A stretch of 64,000 nucleotides of DNA from JANRKF01 sp033763575. Lineage in GTDB: Bacteria; Pseudomonadota; Alphaproteobacteria; Rickettsiales; SXRF01. How positions within the stretch are numbered: the stretch's first letter is position 1; each line of letters starts with the position of its first letter. This document shows, one piece after another, positions 1 to 7,185 of this stretch. The notes below the pieces were generated by a model that was given only the letters and a program-made list of their open reading frames with translations, was not told the DNA's origin and ran no database searches. The stretch is taken from positions 118,567 through 182,566 of the forward strand of contig JANRKF010000026.1 of NCBI GenBank assembly GCA_033763575.1. The letters are read 5' to 3'. Made by a program: the position numbers and the translations under genes.

Positions 1-1
1 A

Positions 2-598
2 TGTGCGCGCCGCGGCCTTCCCTGCATCGCGGTGATCGCCGGGGTGGTAGCTGAGCTTTCCTCCTATCTCGGGCTGGAAACGCATGCCTCGCCGGGCAAG
101 CAGCATGAGCTGAACGAGGAATATTTCACCCGCGTTGACGCCATCAACTATGCCCTCGCCCATGATGACGGGCAGGCGCACTGGGAGCTGGAAGAGGCCG
201 ACATCGTGCTGGTCGGCGTGTCGCGCACCTCGAAATCGCCGACCTGTGTGTATCTTGCCTATAAAGGGTTCAAGAGTGCGAATATTCCATTCGTGCTCGA
301 TTGCCCGCTACCGCCGTCGCTGGAAACGCTCAAAAAACCGCTGGTGGTGGGGCTCACCATCAATCCGGAGCGGCTGCTCGCCATCCGCAAAACAAGGCTG
401 CAATCGCTCAACCAGGAAAACGATACCAACTATGTCGATATGGAATATATGCAGCGCGAGATTGCCGAGTCGCGCAAGCTGTTCACCAAACATCGCTGGC
501 CGGTGATCGACGTTACCAAGCGCTCGGTGGAGGAAACCGCCGCGACGATCGCGCAATACCATAAGAAACACATGGAAAAGCTGGAGAAGCTGGCATGA
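2..598 (+). CDS. ppsR: Pyruvate,phosphate dikinase / PEP synthase regulatory protein (PPSR family), 5'-truncated
   Basis: This is the C-terminal part of a DUF299/PPSR protein. The family is a bifunctional kinase and pyrophosphorylase that switches PEP synthase or pyruvate phosphate dikinase off and on by threonine phosphorylation. The frame is open from base 2 and already reads family-like sequence, so the gene starts upstream of the window; the GTG at 32 is internal. Visible marks are the P-loop-like GVSRTSKSPT, the following YLAYKG, the AxYxP-type stretch around FVLDCPLPP, and the late RLLAIRKTRL segment. About 198 residues are present of a usual 270 or so. The stop overlaps the aroE start as ATGA, so the two are probably co-transcribed. 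The family assignment is firm; which of the two targets it regulates cannot be told from this window. Confidence 0.9.
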   Translation, partial: CARRGLPCIAVIAGVVAELSSYLGLETHASPGKQHELNEEYFTRVDAINYALAHDDGQAHWELEEADIVLVGVSRTSKSPTCVYLAYKGFKSANIPFVLDCPLPPSLETLKKPLVVGLTINPERLLAIRKTRLQSLNQENDTNYVDMEYMQREIAESRKLFTKHRWPVIDVTKRSVEETAATIAQYHKKHMEKLEKLA

Positions 599-1437
599 TC
601 CGCGCCGGGGTCATCGGCCATCCGATCGCGCACAGCCTGTCGCCGAAACTCCATAATTACTGGCTTAAAAAATACAACATCGAGGGCGAGTATATCGCCT
701 ATGATGTCGCGCCGGAAGATTTGAGGTCGTGGATAAAATCCATGCCGGAAAAAGGCTTTGCTGGCTGTAATGTGACGATCCCATATAAAGAAGAAGTATT
801 TTCTTTGCTGGGTGGAAACGTTGATGGAATAGCTTTAAGACTAGGTGCTGTTAATACTGTCGTAGTTGAAGGTAGTAGGATTATTGGACTCAATACTGAT
901 GCGTATGGCTTTACCCAGAATATAGCCCCATATATTAAGCGCCTTGAAAAGAAAGAAAAAGCAGTCGTGCTTGGTGCGGGTGGCGCGGCTAACGCAGTAT
1001 GGGAATCTTTGATTAGCCTAGGATTTAAAGAGGTGGCACTCACAAATCGTACACATGAAAAATTTAAAGACAAGGAGCCTTTGCTCAAATCGATCTTTGC
1101 CAAGAATCAAGGTACTACCCATCAGATTTATGAGTGGTTAGATTTTGATTCTATGTTTAAAGACGCAGACTTGCTCGTAAACACCACCAGCCTCGGCATG
1201 GCAGGCAAAGAGCCGCTGGATATTTCTCTCGACGCTTTACCAAAAACCGCACTCGTCACCGACATTGTCTACAGGCCGCTCATGACACCGCTTTTGGTGG
1301 CGGCAAAAGCCCGCGGCAATCCGGTGGTTGATGGTTTGGGTATGCTGCTGCACCAAGCCGCGCCCGGCTTCAAGGCATGGTTTGGGGTGATGCCGGAGGT
1401 GACAAGCGAACTCAGGCAATTTATACTGGCGTCATGA
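595..1437 (+). CDS. aroE: Shikimate dehydrogenase (NADP+)
   Basis: The enzyme reduces 3-dehydroshikimate to shikimate in the cytoplasmic chorismate pathway. The 280-aa product has the normal length. The N-terminal substrate domain shows GHPIAHSLSPKLHN and NVTIPYKE with the catalytic Lys, then GLNTDAYGF with the partner Asp. The NADP domain shows VLGAGGAANAV and NRT, and the C-terminus has GLGMLLHQAAPGF. It overlaps the upstream regulator by four bases (ATGA) and coaE in the same way. The odd feature is composition: from about 775 to 1175 the codons turn AT-rich (TTA, AGA, AGT, ATA, GGA), while both ends use the GC-rich codons of the neighbours. The protein motifs remain intact across that block, so the gene should be functional but may be a recombinant. 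Confidence 0.95.
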   Translation: MIRAGVIGHPIAHSLSPKLHNYWLKKYNIEGEYIAYDVAPEDLRSWIKSMPEKGFAGCNVTIPYKEEVFSLLGGNVDGIALRLGAVNTVVVEGSRIIGLNTDAYGFTQNIAPYIKRLEKKEKAVVLGAGGAANAVWESLISLGFKEVALTNRTHEKFKDKEPLLKSIFAKNQGTTHQIYEWLDFDSMFKDADLLVNTTSLGMAGKEPLDISLDALPKTALVTDIVYRPLMTPLLVAAKARGNPVVDGLGMLLHQAAPGFKAWFGVMPEVTSELRQFILAS

Positions 1438-2033
1438 TCACGATCGGACTCACAGGCGGCATCGGCATGGGTAAAAGCACTATTGCCCGGCAGTGCGCGC
1501 TACTCGGGGCGAAGACGCTCAATTCGGATGATGTGGTGCACCGGCTGATGTCGCCCGGCGGCAAAGCCTTCGCGAAGGTTTCCGAAAATTTTCCGCAAGT
1601 CGTGGCGGCGGGAAAAATCGACCGCAAGAAACTTGGCGAAATCGTGTTTGCCGATGACAAAAAACTCACAATACTGGAAGCGATTTTGCATCCTCTGGTG
1701 ATTGCGGAGGAAGAAAAATTCGCCCGCGCCATGAAGAATAAAGGTGCGCGCATTCTGGTGCTGGATATTCCGCTGCTCTTTGAAACCGGCGGCGAGCGGC
1801 GGATGGACCTGACGCTGGTGGCGACCGCGCCTGCCTTCATTCAGGCGCAGCGCGTGCTGGCGCGGCCGCATATGACGCGTGAAAAACTCGCGGCCATTCG
1901 CGCCCGGCAAATGCCGGATGCGGAAAAAAGGAAACGCGCCGATGGCATCGTGCATACGGGGCTTGGCAAGGCCGCCAGCATGAGAATGCTGAAGGGGTTT
2001 CTTGGTCGCTGGGTCTCTAAGTCTCTGGGTTAG
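1434..2033 (+). CDS. coaE: Dephospho-CoA kinase
   Basis: CoaE carries out the last step of coenzyme A synthesis, phosphorylating the 3'-OH of dephospho-CoA with ATP. The P-loop GLTGGIGMGKST lies at residues 6-17, followed by the expected LNSDDVVHRL and the lid/CoA region VLDIPLLFETGGE; the length (199 aa) is typical. I start it at the ATG at 1434, which overlaps the aroE stop as ATGA; an earlier in-frame start would add 19 residues that are not family-like. The last codons (W-V-S-K-S-L-G) and the stop lie in a word-like inverted repeat covering about 2011-2103, so the natural C-terminus has probably been replaced by repeat sequence. Confidence 0.93.
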   Translation: MITIGLTGGIGMGKSTIARQCALLGAKTLNSDDVVHRLMSPGGKAFAKVSENFPQVVAAGKIDRKKLGEIVFADDKKLTILEAILHPLVIAEEEKFARAMKNKGARILVLDIPLLFETGGERRMDLTLVATAPAFIQAQRVLARPHMTREKLAAIRARQMPDAEKRKRADGIVHTGLGKAASMRMLKGFLGRWVSKSLG

Positions 2034-2103
2034 AAGTTTCTTGGTTGCTATATTTGGTAGAGTTGCTTACCTAGAAACTTAGCAACTTAGCAACCTAGAG
2101 ACC
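2011..2103. repeat. Word-like inverted repeat (type E) at the coaE 3' end
   Basis: The left part contains GGTCTCTAAGTCTCTGGGTT and AAGTTTCTTGGTTGCT. The right part contains AGAAACTTAGCAACTTAGCA followed by ACCTAGAGACC, which is roughly the reverse complement of the left. Short words (CTTAGCAA, TCTCTA) recur inside each arm. It supplies the last codons and stop of coaE. Similar constructions lie at 30664-30738 and 51981-52063. Confidence 0.6.
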
Positions 2104-2112
2104 GCTTAAATT

Positions 2113-2796
2113 ATGAAACGCGAAATCGTACTCGATACCGAAACGACCGGCCTTGATCCCGTAAGCGGTCACCGCATGGTGGAGATTGGCTGCGTCGAAT
2201 TGTTTGGCGGCATACGCACCGGCAAATTTTTCCACAGCTATCTGAATCCCGGGCGCGAAGTGCCGGAGGAGGCCTTTCGCGTGCACGGGCTTTCCACCAG
2301 CTTTTTGCAGGATAAGCCGATATTTGCCGAGAAGGTCGACGCGTTCCTCGAGTTCATCGCCGATTCACCGCTGGTGATCCATAATGCCGCGTTCGATATG
2401 AAATTTGTCAATTTCGAGCTGGCGCAGCTTGGATTCCCGGCGCTGCATAATGGCCGCGTGCTCGATACGCTGCTGATGGCGCGCAGGAAATTCCCCGGTT
2501 CGCCGGCGAGCCTCGATGCGCTCTGCAAGAAATTCTCCATCGATTTAAGCGGCCGCGAAAAGCACGGCGCGCTCCTGGATGCCGAGCTGCTGGCCGAGGT
2601 CTATCTGGAGTTGCTCGGAGGCCGCCAGGTGATGATGGGGCTTGAAGACGTGAGTGCGCCGGTAGCCGGCCCGGCGGCATCTGTGATTGCCCGGGCATCG
2701 CTGGAAGCACGCTCTTTCCCCGTTAGCGCTGAAGAAGAAGCGGCGCACAAAGCCATGCTTGCGAGTATCAAAAACCCGGTATGGGAAGAAGCCTAG
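2113..2796 (+). CDS. dnaQ: DNA polymerase III epsilon subunit, 3'-5' exonuclease
   Basis: Epsilon is the proofreading exonuclease of the replicative polymerase. All DnaQ-type exonuclease motifs are visible: Exo I DTETTGLDP at residues 8-16, Exo II HNAAFDMKFV near residue 90, and Exo III HGALLDAELLAEVYLEL near residue 155. Together they provide the metal-binding acidic residues and the catalytic His. The 227-aa length fits the alphaproteobacterial form, whose C-terminal tail is expected to bind the alpha subunit. The gene follows coaE after a 79-base gap made largely of a repeat. The aroE-coaE-dnaQ order is commonly conserved in alphaproteobacteria. Confidence 0.94.
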   Translation: MKREIVLDTETTGLDPVSGHRMVEIGCVELFGGIRTGKFFHSYLNPGREVPEEAFRVHGLSTSFLQDKPIFAEKVDAFLEFIADSPLVIHNAAFDMKFVNFELAQLGFPALHNGRVLDTLLMARRKFPGSPASLDALCKKFSIDLSGREKHGALLDAELLAEVYLELLGGRQVMMGLEDVSAPVAGPAASVIARASLEARSFPVSAEEEAAHKAMLASIKNPVWEEA

Positions 2797-2832
2797 GAAA
2801 TTTATGTCTGCTGGTTTTTTGATGACCGTTAG

Positions 2833-2908
2833 GTGAGCGCAGCAGCGCGAACCAGCCTTGAGCGCACCTCATGGGGGGCGAGCAGTAGGCGAGCACCGGA
2901 GGTGTAAA
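2833..2908 (+). repeat. Type A repeat, intergenic copy (A1)
   Basis: A roughly 75-80 base unit that contains GCGCAGCAGCGCGAACCAGC, then TTGAGCGCACCTCATGG, then GCGAGCAGTAGGCGAGCACC and GGAGG. Clearly related copies lie inside rlmN (about 23797-23874) and inside the acyl-CoA dehydrogenase gene (about 33830-33905). A small TGAG...CTCA stem in the middle is kept in all three. This copy lies between dnaQ and a terminator and is not translated. Confidence 0.75.
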
Positions 2909-2910
2909 AT

Positions 2911-2942
2911 AAAAAAAGGGCCCTCCTAAGAGAGCCCTTTTT
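2911..2942. terminator. Bidirectional rho-independent terminator between dnaQ and the OmpA-family gene
   Basis: A run of A residues (2910-2917) precedes a stem formed by AAAGGGCCCTC and GAGAGCCCTTT around a CTAA loop, followed by Ts. It can end transcription from dnaQ on the plus strand and from the OmpA-family gene on the minus strand. Confidence 0.8.
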
Positions 2943-2959
2943 CGTTGATACCGGTTCGA

Positions 2960-3541
2960 TTATTTCACGAAGTCCAGCATGATTTCAACGCGGCGGTCTT
3001 CAGCCAAGCAAGAAATCTGGTCTTGCGTTGCTTTCTGGCCATCAGTGTAACCGCAATCAGCAGACGATTTCGCTTCGCCGAGACCTTGAACTTTTACCTT
3101 GCGGGTTTTGAGGCCTTTGGTTGCGAGGTAGGATTTCACGGTCTGCGCACGCTTCATCGACAGGCGCTTGTTGTAAGCAGCGTTGCCCACCATGTCAGCA
3201 TAGCCGACGAGGTCAACGTTTTTCACTTCTTTCGACTCAACGATGATTTTGCTGAGTTGGTCGAGTTTCGCTTTTTCTTTCATGTTCAGGGTCGATTTGT
3301 TGAAATCGAAATAAACGTTGCGCCACTCTTTCGACAGGTTGCGAATGTCCGGTTTGCCCATCTGGCCGGTGCAAGCGTCATTTACAGAGGTGAAAGTGGA
3401 GACGACGCAATTTTCGAAGGTGTTGCGAACGATGTTGGCATCGGTGTTGTGCACAACATTCGGGAATCCACCAGCAAAAGCGGCGGGGGCGATCATCGCG
3501 CCAATAACTGCAAAGCGGGTGAGTTTTTTAAGATTAATCAT
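2960..3541 (-). CDS. OmpA-family peptidoglycan-binding envelope protein
   Basis: A 193-aa secreted protein with a clear N-terminal signal peptide: Lys-rich start, hydrophobic FAVIGAMIAPAAFA, cleavage probably after AFA near residue 23. The C-terminal half is an OmpA_C domain: VYFDFNKSTL, then VGYADMVGNAAYNKRLSMKRA, which carries the Asp and the NxxLSxxRA signature that bind diaminopimelate, and the final EDRRVEIML. There is no N-terminal beta-barrel and no lipobox, so it is a periplasmic or loosely outer-membrane-associated protein rather than full OmpA or Pal. Four cysteines suggest two disulfide bonds. It is transcribed alone, with a terminator directly after its stop. The exact role is unknown. 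Confidence 0.85.
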   Translation of the reverse strand: MINLKKLTRFAVIGAMIAPAAFAGGFPNVVHNTDANIVRNTFENCVVSTFTSVNDACTGQMGKPDIRNLSKEWRNVYFDFNKSTLNMKEKAKLDQLSKIIVESKEVKNVDLVGYADMVGNAAYNKRLSMKRAQTVKSYLATKGLKTRKVKVQGLGEAKSSADCGYTDGQKATQDQISCLAEDRRVEIMLDFVK

Positions 3542-3764
3542 GATTCTTATCCTTTTTAGTAGTGAGTTTTTGACGTGAACGACTATAACATTCTGATTTG
3601 CGAAACTAATTCAAAACCCGTGTGAACGCAATCCCCAAATTTTTTACGGCGAGACGGCAGAAAATTGAAAAACATCCATCTAAATCAATACATTATTTGT
3701 TTTATTGGCAAAATCGCTGGAAAACTCCGCCATTAATTTAGCGCACTGATGCTTAAAAGACACA

Positions 3765-4229
3765 TCAGGAACCTTCGGGAGTGGCGGCACGTTGCTTGTT
3801 TGCGATATATAATTGATGAAAATCAATTGGATCAAGCATAAGTGGCGGGAATCCACCGTCGCGTGTGACATCCGAGATCACCCGGCGCAGATAGGGGAAC
3901 ATGATAAAAGGAGCATCGACCATCAATACCCGCTCCACATGTTCTTCGGGAATATTCGCAATCTGGAAAACGCCGCCATAAGAAAGCTCGACCAGGAACA
4001 CGCTGTTTCCGTCCATCGAAGCGCGGGCGGAAATCATCACCACCACCTCATAGACGTCATCCTGGAGTTTCTGTCCTTTGAGGTCGACGCCGACATCGAT
4101 ATTGGGCCGTGCGGTGGCGGAAAAAAGGCTCTGCGGCGAATGCGGATTTTCAAACGACAGATCCTTGATATATTGTGCGCGCACTTGCAGCGACGGCGCG
4201 GTGTTTTGCGGTTGTTCCGGTTCGGCCAT
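3765..4229 (-). CDS. secB: Protein-export chaperone SecB
   Basis: SecB keeps preproteins unfolded in the cytoplasm and hands them to SecA. The 154-aa product carries the family core: QYIKDLSFENPHSP near residue 20, DVYEVVVMISARA, the central FLVELSYGGVFQI, and the strongly conserved PYLRRVISDVTRDGGFPPL and MLDPIDF near the C-terminus. The length is typical of alphaproteobacteria. It is divergent from the Tim44-domain gene on the other side, an arrangement common in this class. The gap to the OmpA-family gene (3542-3764) is AT-rich and holds no gene that I can support. Confidence 0.94.
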   Translation of the reverse strand: MAEPEQPQNTAPSLQVRAQYIKDLSFENPHSPQSLFSATARPNIDVGVDLKGQKLQDDVYEVVVMISARASMDGNSVFLVELSYGGVFQIANIPEEHVERVLMVDAPFIMFPYLRRVISDVTRDGGFPPLMLDPIDFHQLYIANKQRAATPEGS

Positions 4230-4338
4230 GATGCGGTTTCTCCCTGATTAAAAGCTGCTATAGTGGTTGTGCGAAGGCGAATATCCATATACAAAAAAGA
4301 CTTGAAGGTCATCATCTATTTCGAGGTACATATCAGAC

Positions 4339-5016
4339 ATGGAACAGCTTCCCTACGCGGATATTCTCATTCTTGCGCTCATTGCCGGTTTTATACTGCT
4401 CCGGCTGCGCAGTGTGCTGGGCCAGAAGTCCGAGGGTGATAATCCGCAGTTTTTCAAGCGCGACCCGGTGGAAAAAGACCCGGTGAATGAATCGGTGGTG
4501 CAGATCATCGGCAAGCCCGCGAAAGCGAAGCCGGTCGATGAGACGGACATCTATTTGGGCACGCTGGATAATCAGGCGGTTGCCGGGGTGATTGCCGACA
4601 TCAAGAAAATCGACGCGAGCTTCAATGCCACCAGCTTCATGCAGGGCGCGAAAATGGCTTATGAAATGGTGTTTGACGCCTTTGCCAAAGGGGACAAAAA
4701 AACATTGGAGATGCTGCTCGACAAGCCGCTCTATGACACCTTCTCGCAGGAAATCGACCTGCGCGAGAAGGCGGTCAATAAAACCGAAACCACGCTGGTA
4801 TCGGTGCGGGCGAAGGATATCGTGCAGGCCACCCTTTCCGGCACGAAGGCCCGGCTTGCCGTTTCTTTTGATAGCGAGCAGGTGAGCCTGGTCAAAGACG
4901 CTGAGGGCAGAATCATCGAAGGCGACGCATCGCAAGCGCACCCGATGGATGACGAGTGGCTGTTCGAGCGCGACATCTCTTCCAGGAATCCGAATTGGAA
5001 AATACTCGAAACATGA
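4339..5016 (+). CDS. Tim44/TimA-domain membrane-anchored protein
   Basis: A 225-aa protein with one N-terminal membrane segment (about residues 7-22, ADILILALIAGFILLRL), a charged low-complexity linker, and a C-terminal Tim44-like domain (about residues 80-222, including GAKMAYEMVFDAFAKGD and the end DEWLFERDISSRNPNWKI). Alphaproteobacterial homologues are relatives of mitochondrial Tim44, and a role in membrane-protein insertion or translocation has been proposed. The divergent secB neighbour fits the export theme but proves nothing. It overlaps mltA by four bases (ATGA) and begins a seven-gene co-directional run that reaches cca. Confidence 0.88.
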   Translation: MEQLPYADILILALIAGFILLRLRSVLGQKSEGDNPQFFKRDPVEKDPVNESVVQIIGKPAKAKPVDETDIYLGTLDNQAVAGVIADIKKIDASFNATSFMQGAKMAYEMVFDAFAKGDKKTLEMLLDKPLYDTFSQEIDLREKAVNKTETTLVSVRAKDIVQATLSGTKARLAVSFDSEQVSLVKDAEGRIIEGDASQAHPMDDEWLFERDISSRNPNWKILET

Positions 5017-6089
5017 GATGCGAGAAGCGTTTCCTCATTTCCTTTTTACTCCTGCTTCTGCCCGGTTGCGCCTTGTTTGAGCGTCCCGACCATTTCGAAT
5101 CCCGCGAAATCACCTTCGCCGATTTAAATGGCTGGGAAGACGACAACCACGCCGAGGCGCTCCTTGCTTTCAGCAAATCCTGCCCGATTCTTGCGCGCAA
5201 ACCCCGCCCGGCGACGAGCGGCAGCGGCCTTGCCGTCTCGGCGGCGACATGGACGACGCTTTGCGCGAAAGCGGCAGCGGCGACATCGCCCAAGCAATTC
5301 TTCGAGGAGAATTTTACGCCGTTCCAGATCAGCAATAACGGCAATGATAACGGCCTGTTCACCGGCTATTACGAGCCGCTGCTGTATGGCAGCCTGAAAA
5401 AACAGGGCGATTTTACCTATCCGGTGTACGGTCCGCCGCCGGGATTTGAAAATAAAAAGCTCTCCCTCACCCGCGAGCAGATTGACGGCGGTGCGCTGGC
5501 CGGCAAGGGGCTGGAAATCGCCTGGGTCGATGATCCGGTCATGTTGTTTTTCACCCATATTCAGGGCAGCGGGCGCATCCGCCTGAATAACGGCAGCGAG
5601 TTCATCGCCGCCTATGCCGGGCAGAACGGCCATCCTTATGCCACGCTCGGCAAGCTGATGATCGATGAAGGGCTGCTGGAAAAGGGCAAGGTCAATTTTT
5701 TCACCATCCGCCAATGGCTCTATGACCATAAAGACCAGGCCTTCGCGATGATGCAGCGCAATCCGTCCTACGTGTTTTTCAAGCGCCAGGAGTCGCTCGA
5801 AGTGGTGGGCGCCATTGCCGCGCCGCTCACGGCCAAACGTTCGCTGGCAGTGGATAATAAATATATTCCCTACGGCCTGCCGCTTTATCTGGAAACGACG
5901 CTGCCCGATCTTCCGGGCGTGCCGAGCCGTCCGTTCCGCCGCATCATGATCGCGCAGGATACGGGCGGGGCGATTAAAAAACCGGTGCGCGGCGATGTGT
6001 TTTTCGGCCATGGGCAGGAGGCGGAATATCTCGCGGGCTTCATGAAACAGCAGGGGCGCTATGCATTGCTGGTGCCGAAAGAACAATGA
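5013..6089 (+). CDS. mltA: Membrane-bound lytic murein transglycosylase A (lipoprotein)
   Basis: MltA cleaves the glycan strand of peptidoglycan, leaving 1,6-anhydromuropeptides. I start it at the ATG at 5013, overlapping the Tim44 gene stop, because this gives a lipoprotein signal (KRFLISFLLLLLPGC) with lipobox LPGC; cleavage leaves Cys near residue 19 for lipidation. Family motifs follow: FTGYYEPLLYGS, IQGSGRIRL, AVDNKYIPYGLPLYL, and the C-terminal 3D-type block AQDTGGAIKKPVRGDVFFG with the catalytic Asp. The 358-aa length is typical. It overlaps the Smr gene by four bases. Confidence 0.95.
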   Translation: MRCEKRFLISFLLLLLPGCALFERPDHFESREITFADLNGWEDDNHAEALLAFSKSCPILARKPRPATSGSGLAVSAATWTTLCAKAAAATSPKQFFEENFTPFQISNNGNDNGLFTGYYEPLLYGSLKKQGDFTYPVYGPPPGFENKKLSLTREQIDGGALAGKGLEIAWVDDPVMLFFTHIQGSGRIRLNNGSEFIAAYAGQNGHPYATLGKLMIDEGLLEKGKVNFFTIRQWLYDHKDQAFAMMQRNPSYVFFKRQESLEVVGAIAAPLTAKRSLAVDNKYIPYGLPLYLETTLPDLPGVPSRPFRRIMIAQDTGGAIKKPVRGDVFFGHGQEAEYLAGFMKQQGRYALLVPKEQ

Positions 6090-6502
6090 GCAGGCGCACG
6101 CTCTCCGAGGAGGAGAAGGCGCTGCTTAGCGCATTGATGCAGGATGTGCAGCCTTTGGAAAAAAAGAAGCGGATGGTATCTGCAAGGCAATCCATTCCGG
6201 TAAAATCTGCGCTCGCAACTAGCAACCAGCAACTATCAACCACCCTCGACCTTCACGGCCTGACGCTGGAGCAGGCGCACCGGCGGCTTGTCGTCTTCAT
6301 CGAAGCGCATGTAAAAAATGGCAGCCGCGAATTGCTGGTGATTACCGGCAAGGGCAAAGGCGGCGAAGGCGCGCTTATGCACGAGGTTCCGCGCTGGCTT
6401 ACGCTTTCTGATATGAAAGCGCATATATCCATGGTATCCAAAGCCAAACCGCAACAAGGCGGCGAGGGGGCGCTAATCGTACGGCTCAGGCGGAAAAAAT
6501 GA
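6086..6502 (+). CDS. Smr-domain protein (MutS2 C-terminal-like)
   Basis: A 138-aa protein whose C-terminal two thirds is an Smr domain: LDLHGLTLEQAHRRL (the LDLHG signature), then LLVITGKGKGGEGALMHEVP with the HxGxG-like turn in the form GKGKGG, and ending EGALIVRLRRKK. Standalone Smr proteins are thought to be nucleases acting on DNA or RNA, but this one's substrate is unknown. It is commonly found after mltA in alphaproteobacteria. The linker just before the domain (ALATSNQQLSTT) is encoded by AGCAACCAGCAACTATCAAC-type words that resemble the type E intergenic repeats, so it may be repeat-derived. It overlaps both neighbours as ATGA. Confidence 0.87.
   Translation: MSRRTLSEEEKALLSALMQDVQPLEKKKRMVSARQSIPVKSALATSNQQLSTTLDLHGLTLEQAHRRLVVFIEAHVKNGSRELLVITGKGKGGEGALMHEVPRWLTLSDMKAHISMVSKAKPQQGGEGALIVRLRRKK
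6218..6243 (+). repeat. Possible type E word repeat inside the Smr gene
   Basis: Three near-copies of an 8-9 base word (AACTAGCAA, CCAGCAACT, ATCAACC) lie in frame in the inter-domain linker of the Smr protein. They resemble the AACTTAGCAACTTAGCAACC words at 2080-2095. It is short, so chance is possible. Confidence 0.4.
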
Positions 6503-7185
6503 ACGGCAGCTGGCAGCATAAACCGCATATATTAGTGGTAGACGATGACGATCGCCTGCGCCGCCTGCTCAAGCGCTTTCTGGGCGAGCAGGAATTTATC
6601 GTGACCGTGGCCGAAAGCGCTGAGGCTGCGCGCAGGCTTTGCCGCTGGTTCGCGTTCGACCTCATTATTCTCGATGTGATGATGCCGCAGCAAACCGGCA
6701 TCGATTGGATGCGGCAGGAAAAAATAGCCAATCCTGTCCTGATGCTCTCGGCGCTGGGCGAAGCGGGCGACCGCATCGAGGGTCTGGAAGTGGGCGCCGA
6801 GGATTATTTGAGCAAGCCGTTCGAGCCGAAGGAGCTGGTCCTGCGCATCCGGGCGATTTTACGGCGCTACCTTGAGCAGCGCGAACGCAGGCAATGGCTG
6901 GGCTTTGGCGATTACCGTTTTGACGTGGTGTCGGGCCAGCTCCGGCGCGGCGAGGCGCTGATCGGCCTCACCGGCAGCGAAACCGAACTGCTGCGTGTGC
7001 TGGCTGCAAATGCCTCGAAGCCGGTGGCGCGTGAGGCGCTGGCGAAGCTCCTGCCGGAAGGCAGCAACGAGCGCAGTGTCGATGTGCAGATGTCGCGGCT
7101 GCGCAAGAAAATCGAAAGCAGTGAGGGCAGGACGAGCTATATTCAAACGGTGCGCGGCGCGGGGTATGTGCTTTATGTGGATTAA
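6499..7185 (+). CDS. OmpR-family response regulator
   Basis: A 228-aa two-component regulator. The receiver domain (residues 10-120) has the acidic cluster DDDD at 15-18, the phospho-acceptor Asp59 in FDLIILDVMMP, and Lys106 in YLSKPF. The C-terminal winged helix (residues 130-226) ends RSVDVQMSRLRKKIE and TVRGAGYVLY, as in OmpR. It overlaps the next gene, an EnvZ-like kinase, by 11 bases, so the two form one system. The ligand and regulon are not evident. The mltA/smr neighbourhood fits an envelope-stress or osmolarity role, but that is inference. Confidence 0.93.
   Translation: MNGSWQHKPHILVVDDDDRLRRLLKRFLGEQEFIVTVAESAEAARRLCRWFAFDLIILDVMMPQQTGIDWMRQEKIANPVLMLSALGEAGDRIEGLEVGAEDYLSKPFEPKELVLRIRAILRRYLEQRERRQWLGFGDYRFDVVSGQLRRGEALIGLTGSETELLRVLAANASKPVAREALAKLLPEGSNERSVDVQMSRLRKKIESSEGRTSYIQTVRGAGYVLYVD

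Noticed and set aside
2945..3559. A plus-strand frame of 204 codons opposite the OmpA-family gene
   Set aside because: The minus-strand gene has a signal peptide and OmpA_C motifs; the plus frame has neither.
3680..3871. A 63-codon minus-strand frame overlapping the secB 3' end
   Set aside because: It overlaps a conserved part of secB in another frame and has no ribosome-binding site.
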